Notes: generated by a model not told the origin, from the letters alone. A DNA stretch of 64,000 bases from Clostridia bacterium (GCA_030537495.1 JAUNMH010000005.1:62001-126000), one strand, 5' to 3'. Shown: positions 46,192 to 57,210, numbered from the stretch's first letter. Numbers and translations: made by a program.

Positions 46192-47016
46192 ATGAAAGTT
46201 TATACTTTGACAGGTAAGAGTGGAACAGGCAAGTCATTCCAAGCTTTGAACCTGTGTGAAAAAGAAAATATAGAAAGCATTATAGACGACGGTCTGTATA
46301 TTTATCACAATAGAGTGGAGGCGGGAATCTCTGCAAAACGTCAGAAGACTATGGTTGGCGCCATCAAAACAGCGCTATTCACCCTGGACGAGCACGCCCA
46401 GTCGGTTTCTGATGCCATCAAGCGAACAAAACCCACTTCCATCCTCATCCTAGGCACTAGCGACAAGATGACGGACAAAATTGTTGCCCGCCTTGGATTG
46501 CCACCTGTAGATGAGCGAATATATATTGAAGATATTACAACAGAAGAAGAACGAGAGACAGCAGGCAAGCAGCGTAGAGAATTCGGAAAGCATGTTATCC
46601 CTGCGCCTACACTTCAGCTTAAGCGAACCTTTGCCGGTTATTTTATGGACCCGCTGAGCATTATTAAAGGTATAAATTTGCCATTTGTTAAGAGCGGAGA
46701 TAACGAGCAAGAAAAGACCGTGGTACGTCCGACATTTAGTTACCTGGGCGAGTTCATAATTTCCGACCACGTAATTGCAGACATCGCTCGCTGTCTGGGC
46801 AAGTCTACGAACGGAATCGGTCGTATTCTCAAGCTTTCAGAGAATACACATCCAGATAGCTTGGTGGTAAACGTGAGCATTACCATACTGTACGGGCACC
46901 TAATTTGGGAGACAGCTATGGAATTTCAATCAAAACTAGCAGAGGTCATTGAAAGCATGACTGCTTTCAATGTGGAAAAAATTAATGTGGAAGTGAAGGG
47001 CATGGATGATGAGTAG
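46192..47016 (+). CDS. P-loop protein of unknown function
   Basis: The 274-residue protein begins with a clear P-loop (MKVYTLTGKSGTGKSFQALN, residues 1-20). TKPTSILILGTSDKMTDKIV near residue 84 may be the Walker B strand. From about residue 180 a region with RPTFSYLGEFIISDHVIADI and VVNVSITILYGHLIW resembles an Asp23/Gls24-like fold, which is a tentative call. The combination suggests an envelope-linked or regulatory ATPase. AGAAGGAA lies about 14 bases from the ATG, so initiation may be weak. It overlaps the glycosylase gene by 11 bases. Confidence 0.72.
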   Translation: MKVYTLTGKSGTGKSFQALNLCEKENIESIIDDGLYIYHNRVEAGISAKRQKTMVGAIKTALFTLDEHAQSVSDAIKRTKPTSILILGTSDKMTDKIVARLGLPPVDERIYIEDITTEEERETAGKQRREFGKHVIPAPTLQLKRTFAGYFMDPLSIIKGINLPFVKSGDNEQEKTVVRPTFSYLGEFIISDHVIADIARCLGKSTNGIGRILKLSENTHPDSLVVNVSITILYGHLIWETAMEFQSKLAEVIESMTAFNVEKINVEVKGMDDE

Positions 47017-47956
47017 AGCAGAAGTAGCCGGCCGCGCTGGCGCGGCCGAGGGTGCGGCGGCCGCAGCACAAGCCAGGGCGGCCGCCATTACCACGCGCCC
47101 CGGTAGAAATTCCGTGACCGTTAGCGGTATAAGGGATTTCAACTTGGATCATATTTTTGATTGCGGCCAGTGTTTTCGCTGGGCGAAGCAAGAAGACGGC
47201 TCATACACGGGAATTGCAATGAATCGTGTGGTGAATATGAGAATGTCAGGCAGTGATCTTGTTATTAGCGGAAGCGATGAAGCTGATTTTGAAAACATAT
47301 GGAGACCATATTTAGATCTAGACCGAGATTATGGGGAAATTAAGAAAATCTTGGGGAATAGTGACCCAGTTATGAAACTGGCGATCGGTGCCGGCGAGGG
47401 CATAAGAATTCTAAAACAGGATCTATGGGAAACCATAGTTTCATTTATTATTTCTCAGAACAATAATATTCCAAGAATCAAAGGCTGCGTTGAAAAACTA
47501 GCAGAGTGTTTTGGAGAGGAAATAAAACTGAGTGAATCTAGGGCTGAAGGGATTCCCGGCGCATCGGGGCGCAGGGGGTACTGCGTGCCCGATGCGCCGA
47601 CGCTGGCTGTTTTGACCGCGGAGGATTTGGCACCTGTGAGACTGGGGTATAGGACCAGGTATTTGGTGGAGAGCGCGCGGCAGGTGTGTGAGAAGGGGCT
47701 GCCGACGAACTTAGCGGAGCTGACTGAACTGACCGGCGTGGGGCCTAAAGTTGCTAATTGCATCAATCTTTTTGGTCTGGGAGAATTCAGCAGTTTTCCC
47801 ATTGATGTGTGGGTGAAGCGTGTCATGCACAGATTATATGGGTTTGAGGAGAAAGATGTTAGGGGCATGGCTAGCTTTGCGCAGGAGAGTTTCGGCGACT
47901 TGGGCGGCATTGCGCAGCAGTATCTTTTCTACTATATTAGGGGCCTTGAAGCTTAG
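47006..47956 (+). CDS. ogg: 8-oxoguanine DNA glycosylase/AP lyase, OGG type
   Basis: OGG removes 8-oxoguanine and nicks the abasic site. The protein has an OGG N-terminal domain (FNLDHIFDCGQCFRWAKQED near residue 47), then a helix-hairpin-helix core: LWETIVSFIISQNNNIPRIK near 140, and LTGVGPKVANCINLFGLG with catalytic Lys near 250, with FPIDVWVKR Asp near 268. Two GC-rich palindromes interrupt it. One encodes the Ala-rich N-terminal ~35 residues (AEGAAAAAQARAAAI); the other encodes residues ~183-198 (IPGASGRRGYCVPDAP). The true start could be downstream of the N-terminal tail, but no good ribosome site is seen there. Confidence 0.9.
   Translation: MMSRAEVAGRAGAAEGAAAAAQARAAAITTRPGRNSVTVSGIRDFNLDHIFDCGQCFRWAKQEDGSYTGIAMNRVVNMRMSGSDLVISGSDEADFENIWRPYLDLDRDYGEIKKILGNSDPVMKLAIGAGEGIRILKQDLWETIVSFIISQNNNIPRIKGCVEKLAECFGEEIKLSESRAEGIPGASGRRGYCVPDAPTLAVLTAEDLAPVRLGYRTRYLVESARQVCEKGLPTNLAELTELTGVGPKVANCINLFGLGEFSSFPIDVWVKRVMHRLYGFEEKDVRGMASFAQESFGDLGGIAQQYLFYYIRGLEA
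47027..47047. repeat. GC-rich palindrome at the start of the glycosylase gene
   Basis: GGCCGCGC (47030-47037), TG, GCGCGGCC (47040-47047) is a perfect 8-bp dyad; GCGGCCGC repeats follow to about 47085. Confidence 0.7.
47557..47599. repeat. Nested palindrome inserted in the glycosylase gene
   Basis: CGGCGCATCGGG (47557-47568) and CCCGATGCGCCG (47588-47599) pair perfectly over 12 bases, with an inner CGCAG/CTGCG stem. The segment is in frame and sits between conserved core helices. Confidence 0.8.
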
Positions 47957-47997
47957 AAAAAACTTTGATTTTGTGGGAAAAATTTTGATTTTGCGTG

Positions 47998-48026
47998 TTG
48001 ACAATTATCCTAGAGTGAACTACAAT
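47998..48026 (+). promoter_or_regulatory. groESL promoter
   Basis: Perfect TTGACA (47998-48003), 17 bases, TACAAT (48021-48026), directly upstream of the CIRCE element. Confidence 0.85.
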
Positions 48027-48037
48027 AAGAAATGTGG

Positions 48038-48064
48038 TTAGCACTCGAAGAGATAGAGTGCTGA
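48038..48064 (+). promoter_or_regulatory. CIRCE operator (HrcA site)
   Basis: TTAGCACTC (48038-48046), nine bases, GAGTGCTGA (48056-48064). It matches CIRCE (TTAGCACTC-N9-GAGTGCTAA) with one mismatch. HrcA bound here represses groESL until heat shock. Confidence 0.96.
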
Positions 48065-48114
48065 TACAAAAGAGTAAATAAAAACATGTATATATATATC
48101 TAGGAGGTAATGAC

Positions 48115-50056
<1,942 letters not shown>

Positions 50057-50059
50057 TTT

Positions 50060-50300
50060 GCGGTAAGAAGGGGCCCGCGCGAAAGCGTGGGAAGATTTCT
50101 TATCGCTCGCAATAAGGAGGGACCCGTGCTTTGCACGGGAGGATTCCTTGTTGCAACCTTACGGAGAAGGGAGACCGCACAGCGGTGGAACTTGCGACAA
50201 GGAGGGGCCCACGAAGTGGGAGGAATCCTTATCGCCCAAAGGCCCTGCCTTCCCGCAGAAGGGGCCCGCGCGAAAGCGTGGGAGGATTCCTTGTTGCTGC
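50060..50300. repeat. Array of nested palindromic repeats after groEL
   Basis: About five units of 40-50 bases run in tandem. Each has an outer stem (GCGRTAAGRA type with TYCTTRTYGC) and a G-rich inner stem: CCCGCGC-GAAA-GCGTGGG (near 50075 and 50266), CCCGTGC-TTT-GCACGGG (near 50123), ACCGC-ACA-GCGGT (near 50174) and CCCAC-GAA-GTGGG (near 50209). Stems vary with compensating changes, so RNA or DNA hairpin structure is retained. The same unit is found inside the ABC-F gene at 43610-43755. Confidence 0.82.
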
Positions 50301-50325
50301 AGAGACCTCAAAGAGGTCTCTTTTT
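50301..50325 (+). terminator. groESL terminator
   Basis: AGAGACCTC (50301-50309), AAA, GAGGTCTCT (50313-50321), then T residues. It ends the groESL transcript after the repeat array, which is therefore transcribed. Confidence 0.88.
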
Positions 50326-50426
50326 CTATTTGTCGCTTCTTGCCTAATTGCTCCTTATATATGATTTATATATTTTACGCGCTAATTCTATTCAAATTTT
50401 AGCAATTTCAGGGCAGGGACCAGTCG

Positions 50427-50717
50427 ATTCTATCATTTGTGGCACATCTAGCCCATTTTTAATTTTCAGTACCAAAATGTCTAACATCAGATCACAAAAA
50501 CTGCTGATTATTGACATTTACTAACAATTATCAAGGCTCTCACAATGCAACTACCACATTCTACCAGCCGCATTACCCACATCTATATAGTCTTACACCT
50601 AAAAGTGGGTAACTTTACGGTTGGTTTGCACCCAAATGACCTCAGAAATCAAATCGTGCCAGCAGCGTTGGTACTGGACTATATGGATACCCAAGAACGT
50701 GCCACATCTGATAGAAT
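50427..50717. mobile_element. MITE-like inverted-arm element E2
   Basis: The left arm begins ATTCTATCATTTGTGGCAC (50427) and ends CAGTACCAAAAT (50478). The right arm (50668-50717) is its inverted copy, with TTGGTACTGG inside and GTGCCACATCTGATAGAAT at the outer edge. The 291-bp unit has an interior unlike E1 or E3. Open frames crossing it lack ribosome sites. Confidence 0.7.
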
Positions 50718-50756
50718 TACATGCGTTGAATCGTCTAATTACGTTGCGAATAGGAA

Positions 50757-50903
50757 CTTTCGCAACACAAAGAAAGGCTTTTGTGTCGCAGCACAAGGTA
50801 TTTACAGCGCAAAGAGAAGCTTTCGTGATGTGACATGAGGCTTTCACCATACAACACAAGGCTCACGCGATGTGACGTGTGGCTTTCGAGTCGGCGCACT
50901 ACG
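50757..50903. repeat. Degenerate 21-bp tandem array, seven registers
   Basis: CTTTCG-like cores begin at 50757, 50778, 50799, 50820, 50841, 50862 and 50883, exactly 21 bases apart. Typical units are GGCTTTCGYGATGTGACATGA-like, with strong drift between copies. Because 21 is a multiple of three, the frames through it show heptad-like peptide repeats, but no start signal or conserved protein is seen. Confidence 0.75.
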
Positions 50904-50990
50904 ATATTCCCGTCCAAGTGGAAAGAAATCCAGAATTATGGTATACTAAAGCCTATACAACGTATACAAAAAATATAAGGGGACAAATAC

Positions 50991-51578
50991 ATGGCATTAT
51001 TTATTGAAATTTTGCTAATAGGAATAGGATTATCAATGGATGCCTTTGCAGTATCAGTCTGCAAAGGCCTTGGAATGAGTAAACTTAATGAGAAACAGGC
51101 AGTGGTTATTGGACTGTACTTTGGCGGTTTTCAGGCATTGATGCCCTTTATTGGGCATCTGCTTGGAATCCAATTTGAGAAGTATATAACCAGCATCGAC
51201 CATTGGATTGCGTTTATATTGCTCGCTTTCATTGGTGGAAAAATGGTCTATGAAGCAATAATTGATGACGGCAAGGACGAGCAAATTGAAAAAGACCAGG
51301 CACTTAACCAAGGTGAAATGCTACTTCTGTCAGTTGCAACGAGCATAGATGCCCTTGCAGTAGGAATCACTTTTGCCTTTGCCTACAAAAATCTGAATAT
51401 ATACGAAGCGGTTGCAATTATAGGGATCACAACCTTCGCGCTGTCAATTGTTGGAGTGGTGGTCGGAAACTTCTTTGGAAGCAAATACAAGAAGAAGGCA
51501 GAAATCACAGGTGGCATAATTCTGATAGTAATGGGGGCAAAGATACTCCTAGAACACCTAGAAATTCTAGTATTTTAA
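50991..51578 (+). CDS. mntP: MntP-type manganese efflux pump
   Basis: MntP exports manganese through six membrane helices. The 195-residue protein has the duplicated family motif: LIGIGLSMDAFAVSVCKGLG near residue 10 and VATSIDALAVGITFAFA near 113, each with the conserved membrane Asp. FGGFQALMPFIGHLLG near 41 is also typical. ATAAGGGGACAAATAC precedes the ATG. I looked for a yybP-ykoY manganese riboswitch upstream and found none; palindromic GTATAC pairs at 50941-50967 are a possible regulator site. Confidence 0.94.
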   Translation: MALFIEILLIGIGLSMDAFAVSVCKGLGMSKLNEKQAVVIGLYFGGFQALMPFIGHLLGIQFEKYITSIDHWIAFILLAFIGGKMVYEAIIDDGKDEQIEKDQALNQGEMLLLSVATSIDALAVGITFAFAYKNLNIYEAVAIIGITTFALSIVGVVVGNFFGSKYKKKAEITGGIILIVMGAKILLEHLEILVF

Positions 51579-51824
51579 CGCTTTCAGAAAGAATGACAAG
51601 TTCCCTGCATCCAACATAACATATAAGATATCAAAACCTACTCAGGAGTAAAAGCCACTCAAATTTTCGCCTTCCCAATAAGAAGAGCAGCCATAGAAAG
51701 TGGCCTGCCTGTACTCACATGTATGGATATGGCAAGAATCTTTGCTACGGCTGTAAAATTCAAACAAGATGGAGCGGAACTGGAAGTTTCGCCATTATAG
51801 GGATTGGCGCCGAGGCCCACGGCG

Positions 51825-54149
51825 TTATCTAATACGCGTGTGCAATAGCTTGTTGCTTTCGCGATATTCCTCATAGATTTCGGCTTCGGAGCTTTCGGAA
51901 ATCATGCGGGCTACGTTTTTGTTGGAACCCATGACCCAGAGAATGTCGTCCTTGCGGAGTTCCGTGTCAATATGAGGCATTACTATAGGGAGTCCGTTTT
52001 GTTGTAGGCCGAGAATCATGCAATGCCATTTGTCTCGGATACGGCTGTTTCTGATGGTAGTGCCGGAATATGGCTCGTCACCAGTGAGTTTAAGGGCTAC
52101 AAAGGCTAGGGCGTTGTCAGTGTCAGGGTATCCACTGTCCATAAACTCTTTGAGAGTGCGGGGAACTCGAGTTGGTTCAACATTTACCACGTGGTAGAAA
52201 TTATCTATGGATTTGGAGTCGCCTACGACGAAAATTTTGTCGCCAACATGAATGACCATGTCAGTTGGCGGCAGAATATAGTGCCTGTCGAAGCGACGAA
52301 TTTTCACGACGAATATGTCGAAGAAGTGGCCCCAATCCAGGTCGTGGAGGGTTTTGTCAGCAAAACCAGCACCCTCGGGCACAATAAATGAGATGATTCT
52401 CAAGTTTTCATCGAGCCAGGACTGTTTGATTCCTGACTCGTTTTCTTTTTCAATAATTCTTTCGTTTAGGTTTCTAAGGAACCTTGTTTCCAGTTTCAGG
52501 TAGGATGTGGACATAAAGCCATTTCTTGCTGTCAGACAGACCGCTATAATAATGAAGGCAAAAACATACAGATGTGGCGTGCGCCAGATAATGGTAATTG
52601 GGAAGTATGCAATCGCTGCAATCACTATGATTTTAATGATGTTAAAAGCAATGAGCGGTAGTCTGTTGGTCTTGGATTTCAGCCACAAAGCCGTGAAGTA
52701 GGTGTTACTGAAGCCCATCATCGGCTTGATGAAGAAGGCGATGACAAAATACATGACACCAAGGGCAACGAATTCTGCTGTGTTTCTATGGAGAAAAGTG
52801 TCCAGTCCAGGCAATAGAATCTTGTAGCCTGCGACTACTGTCACCAGCATCAAAACTCCATAAATCCCAAGTCCTGACATATACTTTTTTATAAATTCTG
52901 CCCAGTCGTTGTCTTCATCAGAATCATCGCTGCGCGAAGCTGCATTCTTAGCGATAATATCCAGTAACTTTTCTGGCATCAATCCAGAGATTCTTTCTAT
53001 TATAGGATTGGAGAACTTCATCAGTATCGGACAGACAAAGGCCGTGACAATGGCTGCCGAAACTATGATTGGGTACAGGTCCTTATCCATGCCGCCAAGG
53101 CTTATGCCAAGGGAGGCTATGATAAAAGAAAACTCTCCAATAGGGCCAAGACTGAGACTGGCGTGGAGCGCAGTCTGGAAGTTTTGACCGGAGATGAGCA
53201 TGCCCAGGCTTGCGAAAACGAACTTGGACAAGATGACTGTCAGGGCAAGGAGGGCAATGGTTGGTGCGTAGGAAACTATGATTTGTGGGTCAACCTTCAT
53301 ACCTACGGAGAGGAAGAAGACGGCTACGAACATGTCTTTAATGCCTTTGCTCAGGTGCTCGACGCGTTCTGCGTGAACGGTTCCGGCTAGGATGGAGCCT
53401 GCAAGGAAGGCGCCAAGTTCCGAGGAGAAGCCTAGGGATTTTGCAATCATTACCATACCAAAGCACAGACCCAAAGACAGTATCAAAACCATCTCGTCGT
53501 TCATCAAATCGATTACTTTATTGAGCACAGTTGGCACAATGTAGATGCCAAGAATTAGCCAAACCGCCAGATAGCAGAGCATCATGGACAGGTTGAGAAT
53601 CAGAGCTCCACCAGAAATGTTTTGGCTGACGGAGATGGTGGAAAGGACCACCATCATGAAAATGGCCATAATGTCTTCTATTATTAGGTCGGCCAAAACC
53701 AACTGGGAGTATTTTTCCTTTTTCAGTTTTAACTCCTCGAAGCTCTTTTGGATTACGGCTGTGGAGCTAATGGACAGCATTACGCCTAGGAAGATGGAGT
53801 TAAGGGTGGTGAAGCCCATGAGGTGGCCTACGAAGAAGCCGACCATAAGGCTACCTGAAATTTCTATTATTCCTACAAGAATCGGCGTGCTGCCTAGCTT
53901 GAAGAGTTTGTGCAGGTTGAATTCAAGTCCGATGTGGAACATGAGAAAGATTACACCAATTTCGCTCCAGACTTCAATGGATGCCGTTGATTCCACGTCG
54001 AAAAACAACGGAAAGTAGGGGCCTGTAAAGAAGCCCGCAAGAATATAGCCCAGGATTAAGGGCTGCTTGATTTTCTTAAAAACTATTGTTATGACTCCGG
54101 CCGTAAGCATCATTATGGCCAGGTCAGCTATCATATCTTGATTATGCAT
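51825..54149 (-). CDS. CPA2/Kef-type cation:proton antiporter with TrkA-C domains
   Basis: The 774-residue membrane protein has about a dozen N-terminal helices of the Na+/H+ exchanger fold (GYILAGFFTGPYFPLF, IGVIFLMFHIGLEF, SISSTAVIQKSFEEL, LSLGLCFGMVMIAKSLGFSSELGAFLAGSI). A second hydrophobic block spans ~415-530. Two TrkA-C-like domains make up the C-terminal ~200 residues (IVPEGAGFADKTLHDLD and YSGTTIRNSRIRDKWHCMIL). It lacks a TrkA-N (NAD-binding) domain. It should exchange K+ or Na+ for H+. GAGGTAAA precedes the ATG. Single gene, divergent from guaB. Confidence 0.92.
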   Translation of the reverse strand: MHNQDMIADLAIMMLTAGVITIVFKKIKQPLILGYILAGFFTGPYFPLFFDVESTASIEVWSEIGVIFLMFHIGLEFNLHKLFKLGSTPILVGIIEISGSLMVGFFVGHLMGFTTLNSIFLGVMLSISSTAVIQKSFEELKLKKEKYSQLVLADLIIEDIMAIFMMVVLSTISVSQNISGGALILNLSMMLCYLAVWLILGIYIVPTVLNKVIDLMNDEMVLILSLGLCFGMVMIAKSLGFSSELGAFLAGSILAGTVHAERVEHLSKGIKDMFVAVFFLSVGMKVDPQIIVSYAPTIALLALTVILSKFVFASLGMLISGQNFQTALHASLSLGPIGEFSFIIASLGISLGGMDKDLYPIIVSAAIVTAFVCPILMKFSNPIIERISGLMPEKLLDIIAKNAASRSDDSDEDNDWAEFIKKYMSGLGIYGVLMLVTVVAGYKILLPGLDTFLHRNTAEFVALGVMYFVIAFFIKPMMGFSNTYFTALWLKSKTNRLPLIAFNIIKIIVIAAIAYFPITIIWRTPHLYVFAFIIIAVCLTARNGFMSTSYLKLETRFLRNLNERIIEKENESGIKQSWLDENLRIISFIVPEGAGFADKTLHDLDWGHFFDIFVVKIRRFDRHYILPPTDMVIHVGDKIFVVGDSKSIDNFYHVVNVEPTRVPRTLKEFMDSGYPDTDNALAFVALKLTGDEPYSGTTIRNSRIRDKWHCMILGLQQNGLPIVMPHIDTELRKDDILWVMGSNKNVARMISESSEAEIYEEYRESNKLLHTRIR

Positions 54150-54276
54150 TTTACCTCACACTTTCTCTATTTTATGTGAAATATCACTAAAATTTTTTCA
54201 AAATTTGTGTTAAATATTATATAAATATAATACCATATATAATATTGAAAAATAAACATTTCTTTTAGTTTTTTTG

Positions 54277-54305
54277 TTGCAAAAAATCAAAAAATAGTAT
54301 ACTAT
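54277..54305 (+). promoter_or_regulatory. Candidate guaB promoter
   Basis: TTGCAA (54277-54282), 17 bases, TACTAT (54300-54305) in a strongly AT-rich leader. An alternative is TTGTTG (54274) with TATACT (54298) at 18 bases. Confidence 0.4.
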
Positions 54306-54374
54306 TGAAAATAAGCATTTTTTAAAAATTGAAATTTATTATACATAAAGCACAACGAAAGAGAGGAGAACATA

Positions 54375-55883
54375 ATGGCACAGTTTTTTAATGAACCATC
54401 AAGAACATTTAACGAATACCTACTTGTACCAGGCTATTCTTCAAAGGAATGCAGAGTAGAAAATGTTAGCTTGAAAACACCAATTGTTAAGTTTAAGAAG
54501 GGTGAGGAACCTGCGATTCATGCAAATATTCCACTGGTTTCAGCAGTAATGCAGGCTGTATCTGATGATAAGATGGCAGTTGCACTAGCTAAAGAGGGTG
54601 GAATTTCTTTTATATTTGGATCACAGCCAATTGAAAGTCAGGCAGCAATGGTAAAGAAGGTAAAGTCTTATAAGGCAGGTTTTGTTACAAGTGATTCAAA
54701 CCTGAGACCTGACCAGACTTTAGCAGATGTTATTGCATTAAAGGAAAGAACAGGCCATTCAACTATAGCAGTAACAGAAGATGGCACCCCTGAAGGAAAG
54801 ATCCTGGGTCTGATTACAAGTAGAGACTATCGTTTAAGCAGAATGAGCTTAGATACTAAGGTTACTGACTTTATGACACCATTTGAAAAGTTAATTTACG
54901 CTAAGTCCGGATGCACTTTAAGCGAAGCTAACAATATTCTTTGGGATCATAAGCTTAATGCTCTTCCTGTTATTGACGAAAACCAGAGACTGACTCACTT
55001 CGTATTCAGAAAGGACTACGACGCTCATAAGTCAAATCCTAATGAATTACTTGATGCTCAGAAGAGATATGTAGTTGGTGCTGGTATCAATACACGTGAC
55101 TATGAGGAAAGAATTCCGGCATTATTAGAGGCCGGCGTTGACGTTTTATGTATAGACTCATCAGAAGGTTACTCAGAATGGCAGCTTGACACTATTAAGT
55201 GGGTAAGAGAAAACTACGGTGACGATGTAAAAATCGGTGCAGGTAACGTAGTTGACGGTGAAGGTTTCAGATTCTTAGCTGAAGCTGGCGCTGACTTCGT
55301 AAAGATCGGTATCGGCGGCGGTTCCATCTGTATCACTAGAGAACAGAAGGGTATCGGTCGTGGACAGGCTTCTGCTGTTATCGAAGTTGCTGCTGAAAGA
55401 GATAAGTACTTTGAAGAAACTGGCATCTACGTACCAATCTGCTCAGACGGTGGTATCGTATATGACTATCATATGACTCTTGCTCTTGCAATGGGTTCAG
55501 ACTTCATCATGCTTGGAAGATACTTTGCAAGATTCGACGAATCTCCAACAAACAAGCTAAATGTAAACGGAAACTATGTTAAGGAATACTGGGGTGAAGG
55601 TTCTAACAGAGCGCGTAACTGGCAGAGATATGACCTTGGCGGTGATCCTAGAATGAAGTTTGAAGAAGGCGTTGACTCCTATGTTCCATACGCTGGACCA
55701 CTTCATGACAACGTTAACCTTTCACTTAACAAGGTAAAATCAACAATGTGTAACTGCGGAGTTCTTTCAATTCCTGAACTTCAGAAGAACGCAAAGCTTA
55801 CTCTTGTATCTGCAACTTCAATTGTTGAAGGTGGAGCACATGACGTAATTCTTCGTGATTCTTCATCTAACGCAATTAGATAG
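54375..55883 (+). CDS. guaB: IMP dehydrogenase
   Basis: IMPDH oxidises IMP to XMP with NAD+, committing purines to GMP. The 502-residue protein has a TIM barrel with two CBS domains inserted (about residues 110-230: [20 protein letters not shown] and [23 protein letters not shown]). The catalytic loop is [19 protein letters not shown] near 313, whose Cys attacks IMP, and [26 protein letters not shown] binds the phosphate. The loop reads GGGSICITR rather than the usual GPGSICTTR. GAGAGGAGAACATA precedes the ATG. It is followed 72 bases later by guaA. Confidence 0.95.
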   Translation: MAQFFNEPSRTFNEYLLVPGYSSKECRVENVSLKTPIVKFKKGEEPAIHANIPLVSAVMQAVSDDKMAVALAKEGGISFIFGSQPIESQAAMVKKVKSYKAGFVTSDSNLRPDQTLADVIALKERTGHSTIAVTEDGTPEGKILGLITSRDYRLSRMSLDTKVTDFMTPFEKLIYAKSGCTLSEANNILWDHKLNALPVIDENQRLTHFVFRKDYDAHKSNPNELLDAQKRYVVGAGINTRDYEERIPALLEAGVDVLCIDSSEGYSEWQLDTIKWVRENYGDDVKIGAGNVVDGEGFRFLAEAGADFVKIGIGGGSICITREQKGIGRGQASAVIEVAAERDKYFEETGIYVPICSDGGIVYDYHMTLALAMGSDFIMLGRYFARFDESPTNKLNVNGNYVKEYWGEGSNRARNWQRYDLGGDPRMKFEEGVDSYVPYAGPLHDNVNLSLNKVKSTMCNCGVLSIPELQKNAKLTLVSATSIVEGGAHDVILRDSSSNAIR

Positions 55884-55955
55884 AATCTGACGAGGACTTT
55901 GCGGCTTAGAAAAAATGGATGATTTTAGTGAGTTTTGATATAAAGGAGTTTTTCA

Positions 55956-56933
55956 ATGAATAATGTAAGACCGGAAACAATGGAACGTATTACTACTGCA
56001 GAACTTGCAGAAAAGTTTATCGAAGAGCAGATTGCGGAAATTCGTGAGCAGGTTGGCGACAAGAAGGTTCTGCTTGCTTTGTCAGGTGGTGTGGACAGCT
56101 CAGTTGTTGCTGCGCTTCTTGTTAAGGCTGTCGGCAAGCAACTTGTTTGTGTGCACGTAAATCACGGCCTGCTGAGAAAGGGTGAGCCTGAACAGGTTGT
56201 TGAAGTTTTCCGCAACCAGATGGATGCAAACCTGATTTATGTTGACGCTGTTGATCGTTTCCTTGACGCACTTAAGGGTGTGGACGATCCGGAAGAAAAG
56301 AGAAAGATTATCGGCGGACTGTTCATCGACGTTTTCGCTGAAGAAGCATCCAAGCTTGAAGGGGTTGAATTCCTTGCGCAGGGGACTATCTACCCAGATA
56401 TTACTGAATCCAAGGGCATCAAGTCTCACCACAACGTAGGTGGACTTCCTGAGGAACTGAACTTTGAATTAGTTGAACCGGTAAGACTTCTTTATAAGGA
56501 CGAAGTAAGAATTGTTGGTAAGGCATTAGGTCTTCCTGACAATATGGTATACAGACAGCCGTTCCCAGGTCCAGGACTTGGTGTTCGTTGCATAGGTGCA
56601 ATCACAAGAGACAGACTAGAAGCTGTAAGAGAATCTGACGCAATTCTTCGTGAAGAATTTGAAAAGTATGGCCTTGAAGGCAAGGTATGGCAGTACTTCA
56701 CAGTTGTTCCTGATATCAAGTCAACTGGTATCAAGAACGAAACTAGAAGCTGGGAGTGGCCTGTAATCATCAGAGCCGTTAACACAGTGGATGCTGTTAC
56801 TGCAGAACCTGCAAACCTAGATTTTGATATGCTTCAGCATATTACTGCTCGAATTACTTCTGAAGTTGCAGGAGTTAATAGGGTGCTGTGGGATATTACG
56901 CCGAAGCCTACTGGGACTATTGAGTGGGAGTAA
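55956..56933 (+). CDS. guaA: GMP synthase, ATP-pyrophosphatase part only (no glutaminase domain)
   Basis: GMP synthase aminates XMP to GMP. This 325-residue protein contains the PP-loop SGGVDSSVVAALL (about residues 45-57), VHVNHGLLRKGE near 69, the lid segment with GTIYPDITES, and the C-terminal dimerisation domain with RQPFPGPGLGVR and ITPKPTGTIEWE. The N-terminal class I glutaminase domain of normal ~510-residue bacterial GuaA is absent. ATG 55956 has its own ribosome site (AAAGGAG), and the 72-base gap from guaB leaves no room for a missing domain. Ammonia must come free or from a separate glutaminase subunit, as in archaeal GuaAa/GuaAb. Confidence 0.92.
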   Translation: MNNVRPETMERITTAELAEKFIEEQIAEIREQVGDKKVLLALSGGVDSSVVAALLVKAVGKQLVCVHVNHGLLRKGEPEQVVEVFRNQMDANLIYVDAVDRFLDALKGVDDPEEKRKIIGGLFIDVFAEEASKLEGVEFLAQGTIYPDITESKGIKSHHNVGGLPEELNFELVEPVRLLYKDEVRIVGKALGLPDNMVYRQPFPGPGLGVRCIGAITRDRLEAVRESDAILREEFEKYGLEGKVWQYFTVVPDIKSTGIKNETRSWEWPVIIRAVNTVDAVTAEPANLDFDMLQHITARITSEVAGVNRVLWDITPKPTGTIEWE

Positions 56934-56966
56934 AGTGGCGGGTGTCTCTCGCTGCGAAAGCTTGTT

Positions 56967-57068
56967 ATTTTCGCTCACTGCGTTGTCAGCTGCGCACGTC
57001 TGCGGTGCTCACGTACTTCAAGTACGCTCCGCGCCTCGAGTACTTGCTTCCTAGCTGTGAACGAAAAT
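56967..57068. repeat. Large inverted repeat after guaA
   Basis: ATTTTCGCTCAC (56967-56978) and GTGAACGAAAAT (57057-57068) pair over 12 bases with one mismatch. They enclose smaller dyads such as GTACTT-CAAGTAC and CAAGTAC / GTACTTG. The region is GC-rich inside and carries no gene. Confidence 0.6.
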
Positions 57069-57118
57069 TTCTGCGCTTAAAAATAACGCTTATAGATGAA
57101 ATAGTAAATATAAAGAAA

Positions 57119-57150
57119 AGAACCGTTGAAATTCCAACGGTTCTTTTTTT
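57119..57150 (+). terminator. Terminator of the guaBA region
   Basis: AGAACCGTTG (57119-57128), AAATTC, CAACGGTTCT (57135-57144), then six T residues. Confidence 0.88.
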
Positions 57151-57162
57151 AGTCGGATGCCA

Positions 57163-57210
57163 ATTCTATCATTTTTGTCCCATTTCTAGGTTTTTGGGTA
57201 AGGGTCAAAT
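57163..57210 (+). repeat. Solo arm of the ATTCTATC repeat family
   Basis: ATTCTATCATTTTTGTCCC begins at 57163 and the arm weakens after TTTTTGGGTAAGGGTC. No inverted partner is found within 400 bases, so this is a solitary, more diverged copy. Confidence 0.5.

Noticed and set aside
50087..50402. Three overlapping open frames after groEL
   Set aside because: They consist of the palindromic repeat units (PTKWEESLS-type peptides in all frames) and end beyond the groESL terminator. No start signal is present.
50757..50903. Possible CRISPR array
   Set aside because: Units are 21 bases and contiguous, with no conserved repeat alternating with unique spacers, and no cas genes are present.
50545..50917. 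Open frames with heptad-like peptides on both strands
   Set aside because: The heptads result from the 21-bp DNA period, and appear on both strands. No ribosome site or homologue is recognised.
50880..50990. yybP-ykoY manganese riboswitch before mntP
   Set aside because: The expected paired core sequences of the aptamer are absent.
52191..54018. Several plus-strand open frames of 60-144 residues
   Set aside because: They are antisense shadows of the Kef-type antiporter gene, without ribosome sites.
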